Assembly: GCF_000219125.1 (NCBI RefSeq)
Contig: NZ_AFGF01000056.1
Location: 1 to 64,000, forward strand
Direction of reading: 5' to 3'
Origin: Acetonema longum DSM 6540
GTDB lineage: Bacteria; Bacillota; Negativicutes; Sporomusales; Acetonemataceae
Length of the DNA: 64,000 bases
The position numbers and the translations under genes are program-made. Numbering within the stretch: position 1 is the stretch's first letter; the number at the start of each line of letters is the position of its first letter. Positions 1-10,019 of the stretch are shown here, piece after piece. Under the pieces are notes generated by a model, which did not search any database, was not told where the DNA came from, and saw only the letters and a program-made list of their open reading frames with translations.

Positions 1-4
1 TTAT

Positions 5-184
5 ATGCCGGTTATATCCATCAAAATGTATGAAGGCCGGACCCAGGCGCAGAAAGACGAGATTTCCCAAACATTCACCCGGGAAATATCCCGCATTCTT
101 AAAGGGGATCATGGACCCGTCACAGTCGAGTTTAACGAGATACCGCGGCCTGAAGCGGATTCGAAGCAGACTCCCACGGCGTAA
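5..184 (+). CDS. 4-oxalocrotonate tautomerase family protein (small)
   Basis: Predicted 59-residue protein starting MPVISIKMYEGRT. Pro2 directly after Met matches the catalytic N-terminal proline (Pro1 after Met removal) of 4-oxalocrotonate tautomerases. Lys and Arg residues at the usual spacing and a beta-alpha-beta pattern fit this family of about 60-residue subunits that assemble into hexamers. The physiological substrate cannot be read from sequence; in Firmicutes these are usually annotated as generic tautomerases (YwhB/DmpI-like). The start is fixed by the required Met-Pro, but the ribosome binding site lies before the window. A small hairpin follows the stop. Confidence 0.85.
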   Translation: MPVISIKMYEGRTQAQKDEISQTFTREISRILKGDHGPVTVEFNEIPRPEADSKQTPTA

Positions 185-197
185 CTCTGGGGGATTA

Positions 198-223
198 AAA
201 CAGCAGATTGAAATCTGCTGTTT
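198..223 (+). terminator. hairpin after tautomerase gene
   Basis: Perfect 12-bp inverted repeat (AAACAGCAGATT / AATCTGCTGTTT) with a 2-base centre, 14 bases after the tautomerase stop. The following T-run is only three bases, so it is a weak intrinsic terminator or an mRNA-end hairpin. Confidence 0.5.
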
Positions 224-262
224 GGTTCATAACGTAATGCATATTTAGAAGAGGCGAGTGGC

Positions 263-853
263 ATGCTTCCCTTTGACTGGATTATTGGTTTTGTATGGGG
301 CAATGGAACGATAACCGACTATGGGCTGCGTATACAATACCGTAATAAAGCATTATTGCAATTGATAGCGAATAGTCTCCAAAGCAAAAATGCTTTAAAG
401 CTGCGTCAGTATGAAAACAAAATGATGCTGCTCATTCCGATGGAAGAAGAATTGACGCAAACACTGCTATCTTGGGGCTGGTCCGGACGAAAAGATAAGC
501 ATCGGCAATATCCACAGGGTGATATTAGTCACTTGCATTTTATCAAAGGGTATTGTTATACAAAAGCATGCATAAGTTCCTGGACATACAAAAGCAGAAA
601 GGGCGTAGTTCATACCACTCCATCGTTGCGGATTTTCGGAGGTGCCGGCGTGATTCGCCAAATCGATGATTATTTTGTTGCCAATCTGGATACTACCCCG
701 AAAAGAATATATCGGAACCGATGTATGAACCAGACCGGACATGTAGGCGAATGTCATTATCTCCAATACCTATCCAAAAAGGAAGTCCCGCGATTAATCG
801 CTGCTATCGAAACCGAGGAATTAAGCAAGCTTCCGGCAGTTAAAGGAATATAA
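263..853 (+). CDS. LAGLIDADG-like homing-endonuclease-fold protein, function unknown
   Basis: 196 residues. Two repeats resemble the LAGLIDADG fold. The first begins DWIIGFVWGNGTI (residues 5-17) followed by a strand-rich stretch and the helix ALLQLIANSL. The second begins around HFIKGYCYTK (92-101), followed by TPSLRIFG and the helix VIRQIDDYF. The acidic residue expected at the end of each LAGLIDADG helix (after G-x-x-x-G) is not evident: Asn14 in the first helix and Tyr/Thr in the second. It may therefore bind DNA without cutting it. It stands alone, not inside an intron or intein. ATG start with an AGAAGAGG ribosome site. The family assignment rests on pattern only. Confidence 0.5.
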   Translation: MLPFDWIIGFVWGNGTITDYGLRIQYRNKALLQLIANSLQSKNALKLRQYENKMMLLIPMEEELTQTLLSWGWSGRKDKHRQYPQGDISHLHFIKGYCYTKACISSWTYKSRKGVVHTTPSLRIFGGAGVIRQIDDYFVANLDTTPKRIYRNRCMNQTGHVGECHYLQYLSKKEVPRLIAAIETEELSKLPAVKGI

Positions 854-1068
854 CCCATTCCAGAGCGGTTTTCATGGCACCACTTTTGCCGCAGGTCTTT
901 ATGCGCAGCCTCTCCGAGGCAATGTCCCGGCAGTGGCAATAACGCGGGTGCTTCCGCCCCGTTTGTTCGATCGAAATTCTTCTCTTATTCCATGTGATAA
1001 TTAAAAGATAGTAAAAAGAAGTACGCGGATAGGGCGGAAAGTTCCGAAAGAAAAAATGAAATATGCTG

Positions 1069-1097
1069 TTGACAAAAGTAATACTGTTGTGTAAAAT
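1069..1097 (+). promoter_or_regulatory. sigma-A type promoter of tRNA-Gly
   Basis: Perfect -35 TTGACA (1069-1074), 17-base spacer and -10 TAAAAT (1092-1097), about 40 bases before the tRNA. This is a strong housekeeping-type promoter. Confidence 0.8.
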
Positions 1098-1138
1098 AAA
1101 ATACGTTGTTAGACAGCAGTCACCTGAAATGAGAGCAT

Positions 1139-1213
1139 GCGGAAGTAGCTCAGCGGTAGAGCATCGCCTTGCCAAGGCGAGGGTCGCGAGTTCGAATCTC
1201 GTTTTCCGCTCCA
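1139..1213 (+). tRNA. tRNA-Gly (anticodon GCC)
   Basis: Cloverleaf folds by eye. The acceptor stem GCGGAAG pairs with TTTCCGC (one G-T pair). The D-arm is AGCTCAGCGGTAGAGC. The anticodon stem TCGCC/GGCGA carries loop TTGCCAA with anticodon GCC at 1171-1173. The T-arm has the GTTCGAATC motif. CCA is encoded at 1211-1213. The gene is single, with its own promoter and terminator. Confidence 0.97.
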
Positions 1214-1227
1214 TACTTGATTTGATC

Positions 1228-1250
1228 CCCAGCAGCAATGCTGGGTTTTT
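1228..1250 (+). terminator. intrinsic terminator of tRNA-Gly
   Basis: Stem CCCAGCA / TGCTGGG with loop GCAA, followed directly by TTTTT. Textbook rho-independent terminator. Confidence 0.9.
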
Positions 1251-1265
1251 CTATATCACTTGTTT

Positions 1266-1293
1266 TTGCTGTATAGTTATGGTATCATATAAT
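1266..1293 (+). promoter_or_regulatory. candidate promoter of the tig operon
   Basis: A consensus -10 TATAAT (1288-1293) is preceded at 16 bases by a weak -35 TTGCTG. It lies between the tRNA terminator and the trigger factor gene, where a promoter is expected. Confidence 0.5.
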
Positions 1294-1380
1294 GCATGGC
1301 ATCACTAGATACTGTGAGTTTTACGGCCAGTGGCTGCGCTGACCGGCGGGTATAATTTAATTAAGGAGGATGTCCTAATA

Positions 1381-2670
1381 GTGAAGGTTACCGCAGAACG
1401 AATTGACAATCATAAAATGGTGCTGGAAATGGAAGTGCCTCAGGTAGAAGTTAAGAAGGCATTTGATCGTGCTTATCAAAATCTAGCGAATAAAGTTAAT
1501 ATACCGGGTTTCCGTAAAGGCAAAACGCCCCGTAAGGTGCTGGAAATGCGCATTGGCAAAGAAGCCTTCGCCGATGAGGCATTTGAACTTCTGGCGCCGG
1601 CTGCCTATGGCAAAGCTCTGGAGGAGCAGGATGTGGAACCGGTCAGCCGCCCGCAAATTGATGTCGTTATCTTAGAAGAAGACAAACCGTTCGTTTTTAA
1701 GGCCACGGTTATTACTAAACCCGAAATTTCTATCGGGCAGTATAAGGATCTCAAAGTGGAGCATAAACCGGCGGAAATCGGTGAAACGGAAATTAATAAG
1801 GCACTTGAGGATCTGCGGGAAAAGAACGCCAAAATGTCAGTAGTGGAAAACGCTGTGCTGCAAAAGGGCGATTTTGCCATTATTGACTTTGCCGGCTATA
1901 TTGACGGGCAGCCTTTTAAAGGCGGCGATGCTAAAGGATATCCTCTGGAAGTAGGTTCCGGCAGCTTTATTCCCGGATTTGAAGACCAGCTGATTGGTGC
2001 TAAAACCGAGGAAAACCGCGAAGTTACCGTTACCTTTCCCGCCGACTATTTTGTCGCCGAACTGGCCGGCAAAGAAGCGAAATTCACGGTTACTGTCCAT
2101 GATATCAAACGCAAGGAACTGCCTGTTCTGGATGACGAATTTGCGAAAGATGCCGGTGAGTTTAATTCCCTGGAGGAATTAAAGGCTGACATCAAGAATA
2201 AATTAGAAAAGGCCGCCGCGGAACGGAGTGAAAAAGAGTTCCGCAATCAGGCGATTAAGCAAGCTGTAGATAATGCAACAGTTGATATCCCGGATGTCAT
2301 GATCGAGGACAAAATTGACCAGATGATCCAGGATTTTGACATCAACCTGCAAAATCGCGGCATGGCCTTAGATCAGTATCTGAAATATCTGAATATGGAT
2401 ATCGCGGGACTACGGGAAAAATACCGTGAATCCGCTGCTGTCAGTGTAAAAACCGACCTGCTTTTAGATGCGGTGGTTAAAGCCGAAGAAATCAAAGCCG
2501 AGACCAAGGATCTGGAAGACGAAGTGGCGGCTATGGCTGCTGAATATCATGCGCCGCTGGAAGACGTGCGTAAAGTGATCCTGGAGCAAAACAGGGTAGG
2601 CGCCCTGGCTCTCAGCGTAGCCCGCAAAAAAGCGGCTAAACTGATCATTGACAGTGCTGTTAAACAGTAA
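1381..2670 (+). CDS. tig: trigger factor, ribosome-associated chaperone and peptidyl-prolyl isomerase
   Basis: 429 residues from the GTG start, the usual length. The N-terminus KVTAERIDNHKMVLEMEV and the ribosome-docking signature GFRKGKTPR are clear. These are followed by the FKBP-like PPIase domain (about 150-245, GDFAIIDFAGYIDG) and a long helical C-terminal chaperone domain. GTG at 1381 is chosen because AAGGAGG lies upstream and family members begin at this point; an in-frame GTG at 1330 lacks support. The protein binds the ribosome exit tunnel (L23) and shields nascent chains. It heads the tig-clpP-clpX-lon cluster. Confidence 0.97.
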   Translation: MKVTAERIDNHKMVLEMEVPQVEVKKAFDRAYQNLANKVNIPGFRKGKTPRKVLEMRIGKEAFADEAFELLAPAAYGKALEEQDVEPVSRPQIDVVILEEDKPFVFKATVITKPEISIGQYKDLKVEHKPAEIGETEINKALEDLREKNAKMSVVENAVLQKGDFAIIDFAGYIDGQPFKGGDAKGYPLEVGSGSFIPGFEDQLIGAKTEENREVTVTFPADYFVAELAGKEAKFTVTVHDIKRKELPVLDDEFAKDAGEFNSLEELKADIKNKLEKAAAERSEKEFRNQAIKQAVDNATVDIPDVMIEDKIDQMIQDFDINLQNRGMALDQYLKYLNMDIAGLREKYRESAAVSVKTDLLLDAVVKAEEIKAETKDLEDEVAAMAAEYHAPLEDVRKVILEQNRVGALALSVARKKAAKLIIDSAVKQ

Positions 2671-2753
2671 GTGAATAATCCCTGGTAATTTTGGTTAATA
2701 TTAGAGAATGAAGGCTTATTTAATGAGTCTTTAAGAACCGAGGTGTAATCTCT

Positions 2754-3362
2754 ATGAGTTTTGTACCTATTGTTGTAGAGCAGTCCAACCGAGGGGAGAG
2801 AGCGTATGACATTTACTCCCGTCTGTTGAAAGACCGTATTGTTTTTATCGGAGGACCTATTGACGACACTATGGCCAATTTGGTGATCGCTCAGTTGCTG
2901 TTCTTGGAATCGGAAGATCCGGAAAAAGACATCCATCTGTATATCAACAGTCCCGGCGGGGTTGTTACAGCCGGACTGGCTATCTATGATACCATGCAGT
3001 ACATCAAACCGGATGTTTCGACCATTTGTCTGGGATTAGCCGCAAGTATGGCGGCAATCCTTCTGACGGCCGGCGCTAAGGGCAAGCGTTACGCTCTGCC
3101 TTATGCCAGAGTGATGATTCACCAGCCCCACGGAGGCGCTCAGGGTCAGGCTACTGATATTGAAATTCATGCCCGCGAGATTTTGCGGTTGCGTGAAATC
3201 GGCGCCGACATTCTGGCCCGTCACTCCGGGCAGCCGGTGGAAAAAGTGCAGCGTGACCTGGAACGTGATTTCTTCATGTCCGGGCAAGAGGCCAAGGAAT
3301 ACGGCCTTATTGATTCGGTATTGGCGCGAGGTGAAAGGCCGGAAACCCAAAGTCCCAAATAG
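2754..3362 (+). CDS. clpP: ATP-dependent Clp protease proteolytic subunit ClpP
   Basis: 202 residues. The serine-protease triad is visible at the canonical positions: Ser98 (GLAASMAA), His123 (MIHQPHGG) and Asp172 (ERDFFMSG). The N-terminal [24 protein letters not shown] is typical of ClpP1-type housekeeping subunits. It forms the tetradecameric chamber fed by ClpX, encoded 12 bases downstream. Placement between tig and clpX is conserved in many Clostridia and Negativicutes, whereas Bacillus keeps clpP elsewhere. Confidence 0.98.
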   Translation: MSFVPIVVEQSNRGERAYDIYSRLLKDRIVFIGGPIDDTMANLVIAQLLFLESEDPEKDIHLYINSPGGVVTAGLAIYDTMQYIKPDVSTICLGLAASMAAILLTAGAKGKRYALPYARVMIHQPHGGAQGQATDIEIHAREILRLREIGADILARHSGQPVEKVQRDLERDFFMSGQEAKEYGLIDSVLARGERPETQSPK

Positions 3363-3374
3363 AGAGGTGATAAC

Positions 3375-4637
3375 ATGTTAAAGTTTGGGGATGACAAGGG
3401 ACAACTTAAATGCTCGTTTTGCGGCAAGCTTCAGGAACAAGTAAAAAAGTTGGTAGCCGGTCCCGGTGTATATATCTGCGACGAATGCATTGAATTATGC
3501 AATGAGATCATTGAAGAAGAACTGAACGAAGACGTAGAAGTCGAACTGAAAGATGTTCCTAAACCCAAGGAAATTCGGAGCATCCTCGACCAATATGTTA
3601 TCGGTCAGGATGAAGCGAAAAAATCCCTTGCTGTAGCGGTTTATAATCACTATAAGCGCATCAATCTCGGCTCCAAAGTTGATGATGTAGAACTGCAAAA
3701 ATCTAATATCGTCATGTTGGGCCCTACCGGCAGCGGCAAGACTCTGTTAGCCCAGACTCTGGCTAAAATCCTGAATGTGCCGTTTGCCATCGCTGATGCC
3801 ACATCGTTGACGGAAGTCGGTTATGTGGGCGAGGATGTGGAGAACATCCTGCTCAAGCTGATTCAGGCAGCTGATTATGATGTGGAGAAAGCCGAAAAAG
3901 GGATTGTCTATATTGATGAAATTGACAAAATTGCCCGCAAGTCGGAAAATCCTTCAATTACCCGGGATGTTTCCGGTGAAGGTGTGCAGCAGGCACTGCT
4001 GAAAATTCTGGAGGGCACCATTGCCAGTGTTCCGCCTCAGGGTGGGCGCAAGCATCCGCATCAGGAATTTATTCAGATCGATACCACCAACATTCTCTTT
4101 ATCTGCGGTGGCGCTTTTGACGGCGTCGACAAGATCATCAGCGCCCGTACCGGTAAAAAAACCCTTGGCTTCGGTGCTGATGTGAAAACTAAAGAGACCA
4201 AAAAGGTAGGCGAGATTTTACGGCAGATTCTGCCGGAAGATCTTCTGAAATACGGCTTGATCCCGGAGTTTGTGGGACGTCTGCCGGTCATCGTGACTTT
4301 GGATGCCTTGGATGAAGACGCTCTGGTCCGCATTCTGGTTGAACCCAAAAACGCTCTGGTCAAGCAATATCAAAAATTCCTGGAGCTCGATAACGTTCAG
4401 CTGGAATTTAAAGAAGACGGCCTTCGGGCAATCGCGGCGGAAGCCTTAAAGCGCAATACCGGCGCCAGGGGCCTGCGGGCGATTATCGAAGCCATCATGC
4501 GCAACGTAATGTACGACGTTCCTTCTCGTAACGATGTGACTAAGTGCATTGTGACCAAGGAAGTGGTTGTGAACAAGGAAGAGCCCATTGTCGTCACAGC
4601 GGAGCGAAAAACAAAGAAAAAAGAAGAATCGGCATAA
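3375..4637 (+). CDS. clpX: ATP-dependent Clp protease ATP-binding subunit ClpX
   Basis: 420 residues. The N-terminal C4 zinc finger (CSFCGK...CDEC) recruits adaptors and substrates. The AAA+ core has Walker A GPTGSGKT and Walker [11 protein letters not shown]. The pore loop GYVGED and the sensor-2 region [10 protein letters not shown] are present. The hexameric unfoldase delivers tagged proteins to ClpP. It starts at ATG after AGAGGTGA. An intrinsic terminator ends the tig-clpP-clpX unit. Confidence 0.98.
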   Translation: MLKFGDDKGQLKCSFCGKLQEQVKKLVAGPGVYICDECIELCNEIIEEELNEDVEVELKDVPKPKEIRSILDQYVIGQDEAKKSLAVAVYNHYKRINLGSKVDDVELQKSNIVMLGPTGSGKTLLAQTLAKILNVPFAIADATSLTEVGYVGEDVENILLKLIQAADYDVEKAEKGIVYIDEIDKIARKSENPSITRDVSGEGVQQALLKILEGTIASVPPQGGRKHPHQEFIQIDTTNILFICGGAFDGVDKIISARTGKKTLGFGADVKTKETKKVGEILRQILPEDLLKYGLIPEFVGRLPVIVTLDALDEDALVRILVEPKNALVKQYQKFLELDNVQLEFKEDGLRAIAAEALKRNTGARGLRAIIEAIMRNVMYDVPSRNDVTKCIVTKEVVVNKEEPIVVTAERKTKKKEESA

Positions 4638-4640
4638 AAA

Positions 4641-4669
4641 GAGGGGATATTTAATCCCCTCCTTTTTTT
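4641..4669 (+). terminator. intrinsic terminator after clpX
   Basis: Stem GAGGGGAT / ATCCCCTC, loop ATTTA, then a run of seven Ts. Flanking GGCATAAAAA and TTTTTTTATGCC extend the helix. Confidence 0.9.
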
Positions 4670-4783
4670 ATGCCGATTTTTACTCTTTTAACGCCCTTTT
4701 TTGCCGGATAAAAACATTCCATATGCCAATACTAGTTCTAGAATGAGAAGAAAAATGCCAGGACTAACAAGGAGGTCTAACGC

Positions 4784-6475
4784 GTGGACTACGCTATTAA
4801 CGTCATAACGCTTATTCAGTTCTTTTTCGCCATTGTCATCGGGCTCTACTTCTGGAACTTGTTACGGTCGCAGCAAGGCAGCAGGGTAGCGGTAGAAAAG
4901 GAATCGAAAAAGGAAATGGATAAATTGCAGCGTTTGCGCGAAATATCCCTGACCGAGCCCCTTGCCGAGAGGACGCGTCCTGTCTCTTTTGGGGAAATTA
5001 TTGGCCAGGATGAAGGCATCAAGGCTCTCAAAGCAGCTCTTTGCGGTCCGAACCCGCAGCATGTTCTCTTATACGGCCCACCTGGGGTCGGGAAAACGGC
5101 GGCGGCGCGCCTGGTGCTGGAAGAGGCGAAACGCAATCCCCTGTCACCTTTTCGTAAATCCGCTAAGTTTATTGAGATGGATGCCACCACAGCCCGGTTT
5201 GATGAGCGAGGCATCGCCGATCCTTTAATCGGTACGGTGCATGATCCTATCTATCAGGGCGCGGGTCCTTTGGGCATGGCCGGTATTCCCCAGCCCAAAG
5301 CCGGAGCGGTTACCAAAGCCCACGGCGGTATGCTGTTTATCGACGAAATCGGTGAACTGCACCACGTACAAATGAATAAATTGCTGAAAGTGCTGGAAGA
5401 CCGTAAGGTGTTTTTGGAAAGTTCCTATTATAGCAGCGAAGATACCAATATACCCACCCATATCCATGATATCTTTCAAAATGGCCTGCCGGCTGATTTC
5501 CGGCTGGTGGGGGCGACGACCCGCCTGCCAGGGGATATTCCGCCCGCCATTCGCTCCCGCTGTGTAGAAATTTTTTTCCGGCCTCTTCTGCCGGATGAAG
5601 TGCGGCAAATCGCCAAAAATGCTGTCCAAAAAGTCGCGTTTAACATTGAAGACAATGCGGTGGATATTTTAAGCCGTTATGCCACTAATGGACGGGAAGC
5701 TGTGAATATCGTCCAGATTGCTGCCGGCATTGCCACCCATGAACAACGCCGGGAAATTTTGACCGCTGACATTGAATGGGTCGTGAATTTTGGCCAGTAT
5801 AATCCCAGGCCGGAAAAGAAAGTGCCGGCGAAACCACAGATTGGGCTTGCTAACGGATTGGCGGTTTATGGACCTAATGTAGGAACAGTGATGGAAATTG
5901 AGGTGTCAGTCCAGCCCAATCTGTTTGGCAGCGGTAAATTTGTCGTGACCGGCGTGGTGGATGAAGAAGAGCTGGGAACGCCGGGCCGGCTGATTCGGCG
6001 CAAAAGTATGGCCAAAGGCTCTCTGGATAATGTATTGACTGTTTTGACCGGCAAGTATGGCCTGGAATGCAATAAGTATGATATTCACGTCAATTTTCCC
6101 GGCGGCGGTCCCATTGACGGCCCTTCCGCCGGCATTACGGTAGCGGCTGCCATCTATTCGGCGGTGAAAGGAATTCCCATCGATAACACCGTAGCCATGA
6201 CCGGTGAGATCTCGATCCGAGGACTGGTGAAACCGGTGGGAGGCGTACCGGTTAAAGTAGCCGCAGCCATACAGGCCGGCGCACGCCGGGTGATCATCCC
6301 GAAAGAAAACTGGCAGGAGCTGTTTCAGTCCTGGAATGTGGAAGTGATTGCCGTAGAAACATTGGATGAGGTATTCAAGTATGCGTTAGTGAAACCGGCA
6401 GATCCCGTCCGCCTGGAAATCGTCGCTCCTCAACCGGAGCTCTTAACGGCGGCCGGCGCAGGCGTAAAAATGTAG
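4784..6475 (+). CDS. lonB: ATP-dependent protease LonB
   Basis: 563 residues from a GTG preceded by AAGGAGG. An N-terminal membrane helix (about 7-27, TLIQFFFAIVIGLYFW) is followed by an AAA domain (Walker [19 protein letters not shown]). The C-terminal Lon protease domain has the catalytic serine in DGPSAGITV and the partner lysine in PVKVAAAIQAG. It lacks the large LonA N-domain. In Bacillus, LonB is made in the forespore under SigF and sits between clpX and lonA, exactly as here, so a sporulation role is likely. Confidence 0.93.
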   Translation: MDYAINVITLIQFFFAIVIGLYFWNLLRSQQGSRVAVEKESKKEMDKLQRLREISLTEPLAERTRPVSFGEIIGQDEGIKALKAALCGPNPQHVLLYGPPGVGKTAAARLVLEEAKRNPLSPFRKSAKFIEMDATTARFDERGIADPLIGTVHDPIYQGAGPLGMAGIPQPKAGAVTKAHGGMLFIDEIGELHHVQMNKLLKVLEDRKVFLESSYYSSEDTNIPTHIHDIFQNGLPADFRLVGATTRLPGDIPPAIRSRCVEIFFRPLLPDEVRQIAKNAVQKVAFNIEDNAVDILSRYATNGREAVNIVQIAAGIATHEQRREILTADIEWVVNFGQYNPRPEKKVPAKPQIGLANGLAVYGPNVGTVMEIEVSVQPNLFGSGKFVVTGVVDEEELGTPGRLIRRKSMAKGSLDNVLTVLTGKYGLECNKYDIHVNFPGGGPIDGPSAGITVAAAIYSAVKGIPIDNTVAMTGEISIRGLVKPVGGVPVKVAAAIQAGARRVIIPKENWQELFQSWNVEVIAVETLDEVFKYALVKPADPVRLEIVAPQPELLTAAGAGVKM

Positions 6476-6491
6476 GGGAGCGTTGAAGTAT

Positions 6492-6519
6492 AAATGCAGC
6501 CAGAAAACTGGTTGCATTT
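6492..6519 (+). terminator. probable terminator after lonB
   Basis: Stem AAATGCAGCCAG / CTGGTTGCATTT (one G-U pair) with loop AAAA, then an AT-rich stretch. It separates lonB from lonA. Confidence 0.6.
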
Positions 6520-6620
6520 ATTATATATTGCAGCTTTTTGGAAAAGGATTTTTTCACATGCCTAAGAATATTAATAAAGAAGTACGCTGAAACTACCGAT
6601 GAATATACTTGCTAGGGGTT

Positions 6621-6892
6621 TGTTGTAAAATGCATCTGCAGCCTCGAATCTGGGACCGTTCAAAAAGGTTCAGATGCTGGGCGCGACGAGGACGGGCGTG
6701 AGACTGTACGTTCGGAGGGTACGTCGATACTAGAACGATGCGAAGCATCGTGAGATCAGGAAGAAAACAAATCACCTTTTGCCGTAGTCACAACAAAAGG
6801 CTACTGTAATCTGAGTCCAAAAGGGAGGATGTTTTCCGAATGAGCCCGCCCGCAGGAGCAACAACGCAGATGGATCTTTTTCAACGGTCTCC
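6621..6892 (-). repeat. modular palindromic repeat, copy A (reverse orientation, compound)
   Basis: Fills most of the 443-base lonB-lonA gap. It opens with the reverse complement of the family tail (GCAGCCTCGAATCTGGGACC). The arm CCGTTCAAAAAGGTTCAGATGC follows near 6655-6677, and the opposite arm TTTTTCAACGGTCTC lies near 6878-6892. The inner part carries the GACGAGGACGG / ACTGTACGTTCG module shared with copy F, plus about 100 extra bases including the small hairpin CGATGCGAAGCATCG. No gene is evident here. Confidence 0.8.
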
Positions 6893-6918
6893 TACGGTTA
6901 CCAAGAGGGGGATACCTG

Positions 6919-9252
6919 ATGAGTTCTGGGATTGAGACACGCTTTATACCACTGTTGCCGCTTAGAGGAATATTAGTTTTCCCATATATGATCATTCATC
7001 TGGATGTGGGACGGGAAAAATCGATCAGCGCGCTGGAAGAGGCTATGGTCCATGATCGCCTTATCATGCTGGCGACACAGAAAGACGCGCAAAATGATAA
7101 ACCCGCGCCGGAGGATATCTATTCCATCGGCACGATTGCGGAAGTCAAACAGCTATTAAAACTGCCAGGAGGCACCATCCATGTCTTAGTGGAAGGCTTG
7201 CGCCGGGCTGAGATCATCGCTTATAACGAATTTGATCCTTATTTTACGGTGGAAGTAAAAGAATATGAGGAAATCCAGACCAAGACGCCTGAAATTGAAG
7301 CCCTGATCCGCACTACCATCCATCAGTTCGAGCAATGGGTCAAACTCAGTAAAAAGATTCCACCTGAGACTCTGGTATCAGTGGTCACGGTGGAAGAACC
7401 GGGACGGCTTTCAGACTTGATCGCCAGTCATCTTTCCCTGAAAATCGAAGATAAGCAGATGCTGCTGGCGGCCATTCCTGTAAAAGAACGGCTGGAGGTC
7501 CTTTGCGACATTCTGGGGCGGGAACTGGAGATTCTGGAACTGGAAAAGAAGATCAATGTCCGGGTCCGCAAACAGATGGAAAAAACCCAGAAGGAGTACT
7601 ATCTGCGCGAGCAGATGAAGGCCATCCAAAAAGAACTGGGCGATAAGGACGATCGGATGGCGGAAGCCGAAGAATACCGGCAGCGGCTGAAAGAGCAGGA
7701 CCTGCCGAAAGAAGTGGCGGAAAAGATCCAAAAGGAAATCGAACGCCTGGAAAAAACACCGCCTATGGTGGCCGAAAGCTCTGTGATTCGTACGTATCTG
7801 GATTGGCTCCTGTCTCTTCCCTGGACGAAGGAAACTGAGGACCGGCTGGATATTAACGTAGCGGAAAAGATCCTGGAAGAGGATCATTACGGTTTGGAAA
7901 AAGTCAAGGAAAGAATTCTGGAATACCTGTCTATCCGTAAACTGAATGAACATATGAAAGGGGCTATCCTTTGCCTGGTGGGACCGCCGGGGGTGGGTAA
8001 GACTTCTCTGGCCAGATCGATAGCACGTTCTATGGAACGGAAATTTGTGAGGGTATCCCTGGGCGGGGTCCGGGATGAAGCCGAAATTCGCGGACACCGG
8101 CGCACCTATGTGGGCGCTTTGCCGGGACGGATCATCCAGGGCATGCGCACTGCCGGCTCGAAAAACCCGGTATTCCTGCTGGATGAAGTCGATAAGATGA
8201 GCGCCGATTTCCGCGGCGATCCATCGGCCGCCCTGCTGGAGGTTTTAGATCCGGAACAAAATAATACCTTTAGCGATCACTACGTGGAATTACCCTTTGA
8301 TTTGTCCCGGGTTCTATGGGTCATTACCGCCAATGCCATGCATAATATTCCCCGTCCTTTACTGGATCGGATGGAAATCATAACTATTGCCGGCTATACT
8401 GAAGAGGAAAAAATTCAGATTGCTTTGCGTTATTTGATTCCTAAACAATTAAAGGAACACGGGCTAACTGAAAAGCAGCTGATGTTTTCGGAAGGCACCC
8501 TGCAAAAAGTGATTCGGGACTATACCCGGGAGGCAGGAGTCAGAAGCCTGGAACGAAATATCGCCGGACTTTGCCGCAAGGCAGCCAGGCGGATTGTTCA
8601 GCATAAGCGGACTGCCGTGAAACTGACCGCGCAAAATCTGCATACGTATTTAGGCGCTCCTAAATACCGCAAAACTCCAACCGAGCTGAATCATCAGGTG
8701 GGTTTGGCTACCGGACTGGCCTGGACCGAAGTGGGCGGCGATGTGTTATCCGTGGAAGTATCGGTTATGCCGGGCAAAGGACAGCTAACCCTCACCGGAC
8801 AGTTGGGCGATGTGATGCGGGAGTCAGCCCAAGCCGGATTTACCTATATCCGTACCCGGATGAGGGAATTGGGGATTCAGGAGGATTTCCATGAAAAAAC
8901 TGATATCCACGTCCATTTGCCGGAAGGCGCCATTCCTAAAGACGGGCCTTCAGCCGGTATTACCATGGCCACAGCTATGGCTTCGGCTCTGACCGGCCGG
9001 CCGGTCAGAACGGAAATCGCCATGACCGGCGAGATCACTCTGCGGGGCAGGGTGCTGCCGGTGGGCGGCATCAAGGAGAAAGTTCTGGCAGCCCATCGCA
9101 TCGGCATTAAAAAGGTGATCATGCCCAAAGAAAATAAACGGGATACTGATGAGATCCCGGTCAATGTGAAGCGGGCCCTGGAGTTTATCTTTGTAGAGCA
9201 CATGGATGAAGTATTGCGGGCAGCCCTGATCGAAGGGAACAATCATGAGTGA
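6919..9252 (+). CDS. lon: ATP-dependent protease La (LonA)
   Basis: 777 residues. The full LonA architecture is present. The N-terminal substrate domain starts [15 protein letters not shown], and a coiled-coil region lies near residues 200-270. The AAA domain has Walker [10 protein letters not shown]. The protease domain carries the catalytic Ser in [11 protein letters not shown] and the Lys in [12 protein letters not shown]. It is a cytosolic homo-hexamer that degrades misfolded and regulatory proteins. The ATG follows GAGGGGG. Its 3' end overlaps engB by 8 bases, so the two are translationally coupled. Confidence 0.98.
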   Translation: MSSGIETRFIPLLPLRGILVFPYMIIHLDVGREKSISALEEAMVHDRLIMLATQKDAQNDKPAPEDIYSIGTIAEVKQLLKLPGGTIHVLVEGLRRAEIIAYNEFDPYFTVEVKEYEEIQTKTPEIEALIRTTIHQFEQWVKLSKKIPPETLVSVVTVEEPGRLSDLIASHLSLKIEDKQMLLAAIPVKERLEVLCDILGRELEILELEKKINVRVRKQMEKTQKEYYLREQMKAIQKELGDKDDRMAEAEEYRQRLKEQDLPKEVAEKIQKEIERLEKTPPMVAESSVIRTYLDWLLSLPWTKETEDRLDINVAEKILEEDHYGLEKVKERILEYLSIRKLNEHMKGAILCLVGPPGVGKTSLARSIARSMERKFVRVSLGGVRDEAEIRGHRRTYVGALPGRIIQGMRTAGSKNPVFLLDEVDKMSADFRGDPSAALLEVLDPEQNNTFSDHYVELPFDLSRVLWVITANAMHNIPRPLLDRMEIITIAGYTEEEKIQIALRYLIPKQLKEHGLTEKQLMFSEGTLQKVIRDYTREAGVRSLERNIAGLCRKAARRIVQHKRTAVKLTAQNLHTYLGAPKYRKTPTELNHQVGLATGLAWTEVGGDVLSVEVSVMPGKGQLTLTGQLGDVMRESAQAGFTYIRTRMRELGIQEDFHEKTDIHVHLPEGAIPKDGPSAGITMATAMASALTGRPVRTEIAMTGEITLRGRVLPVGGIKEKVLAAHRIGIKKVIMPKENKRDTDEIPVNVKRALEFIFVEHMDEVLRAALIEGNNHE

Positions 9253-9889
9253 GTTGCATCCGGCTCAAAAGCCGGATGTCATCCGGGCGGAATATCTGAT
9301 CTCGGCGGTGCGGCAAGAGCAGTATCCGCCCGGCGATGAGCCGGAAATCGCCTTTATCGGCCGTTCCAACGTGGGAAAATCTTCCCTCATTAATTCGGTT
9401 TGCCGTCATCGGGGATTGGCCCTGACCAGTGCGACTCCCGGCAAGACTCAGACTATTAATTTCTTTCGCGTGTTCTTTAAGCTGTCCCATAACAATAGTG
9501 AAGCCCGGCGTCAGATTTTTTTTGTGGATCTGCCGGGCTATGGCTATGCTAAAACCGGTCGAAGCACCAGGCGGCAGTGGGCTAAGTTTATCGAAGAATA
9601 TTTTCTTCAGTCCTCTCGGCTCAAACGCATTTATCAGCTGATCGACATCAGGCACCCTCCCATGGAAAGTGACATTCTTTTTCATCAATGGCTGAGGCGG
9701 CAGGGACTGCCGGTAAAAATCGTCGCTACCAAGTCGGATAAAATCACCCGTTCCCGCATGAAGGAGCATATGGGGGTGATCGCCCGGACCCTGGGAATCG
9801 AGCCGGAACAGATCCTGATCCATTCGGCTTTAAGCGGCGCCGGACGCGATGAGTTGCTTGACGATATTGTACAAATTTTGCTACAATAG
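9245..9889 (+). CDS. engB: ribosome biogenesis GTP-binding protein EngB/YsxC
   Basis: 214 residues. GTPase motifs: G1 [10 protein letters not shown]3 DLPGYG, G4 TKSDK and G5 SALSG. EngB (YsxC/YihA) acts in assembly of the 50S subunit and is essential in Bacillus. The lonA-ysxC gene order is conserved in Firmicutes. The start overlaps the lon stop. Confidence 0.96.
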   Translation: MSELHPAQKPDVIRAEYLISAVRQEQYPPGDEPEIAFIGRSNVGKSSLINSVCRHRGLALTSATPGKTQTINFFRVFFKLSHNNSEARRQIFFVDLPGYGYAKTGRSTRRQWAKFIEEYFLQSSRLKRIYQLIDIRHPPMESDILFHQWLRRQGLPVKIVATKSDKITRSRMKEHMGVIARTLGIEPEQILIHSALSGAGRDELLDDIVQILLQ

Positions 9890-10019
9890 AAAAAGACAGG
9901 AAAGAGTTAGCAGGGCGGCCAGTGCGCCATAACCTTTAAAACGGGCAGTATATTTAGAGGTTGCAGATCGCAAGGGCTGTCCTGCTGCCATGTTTGCATT
10001 GTACAGATGGGAGAATTAC

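Noticed and set aside
1330-1380. In-frame upstream extension of trigger factor from GTG 1330
   Set aside because: No ribosome site there; AAGGAGG before GTG 1381 and the family N-terminus fix the later start.
7411-8097. 228-codon minus-strand frame inside lonA
   Set aside because: Antisense shadow; Phe/Gln-rich composition mirrors Lys/Glu-rich coding on the other strand.
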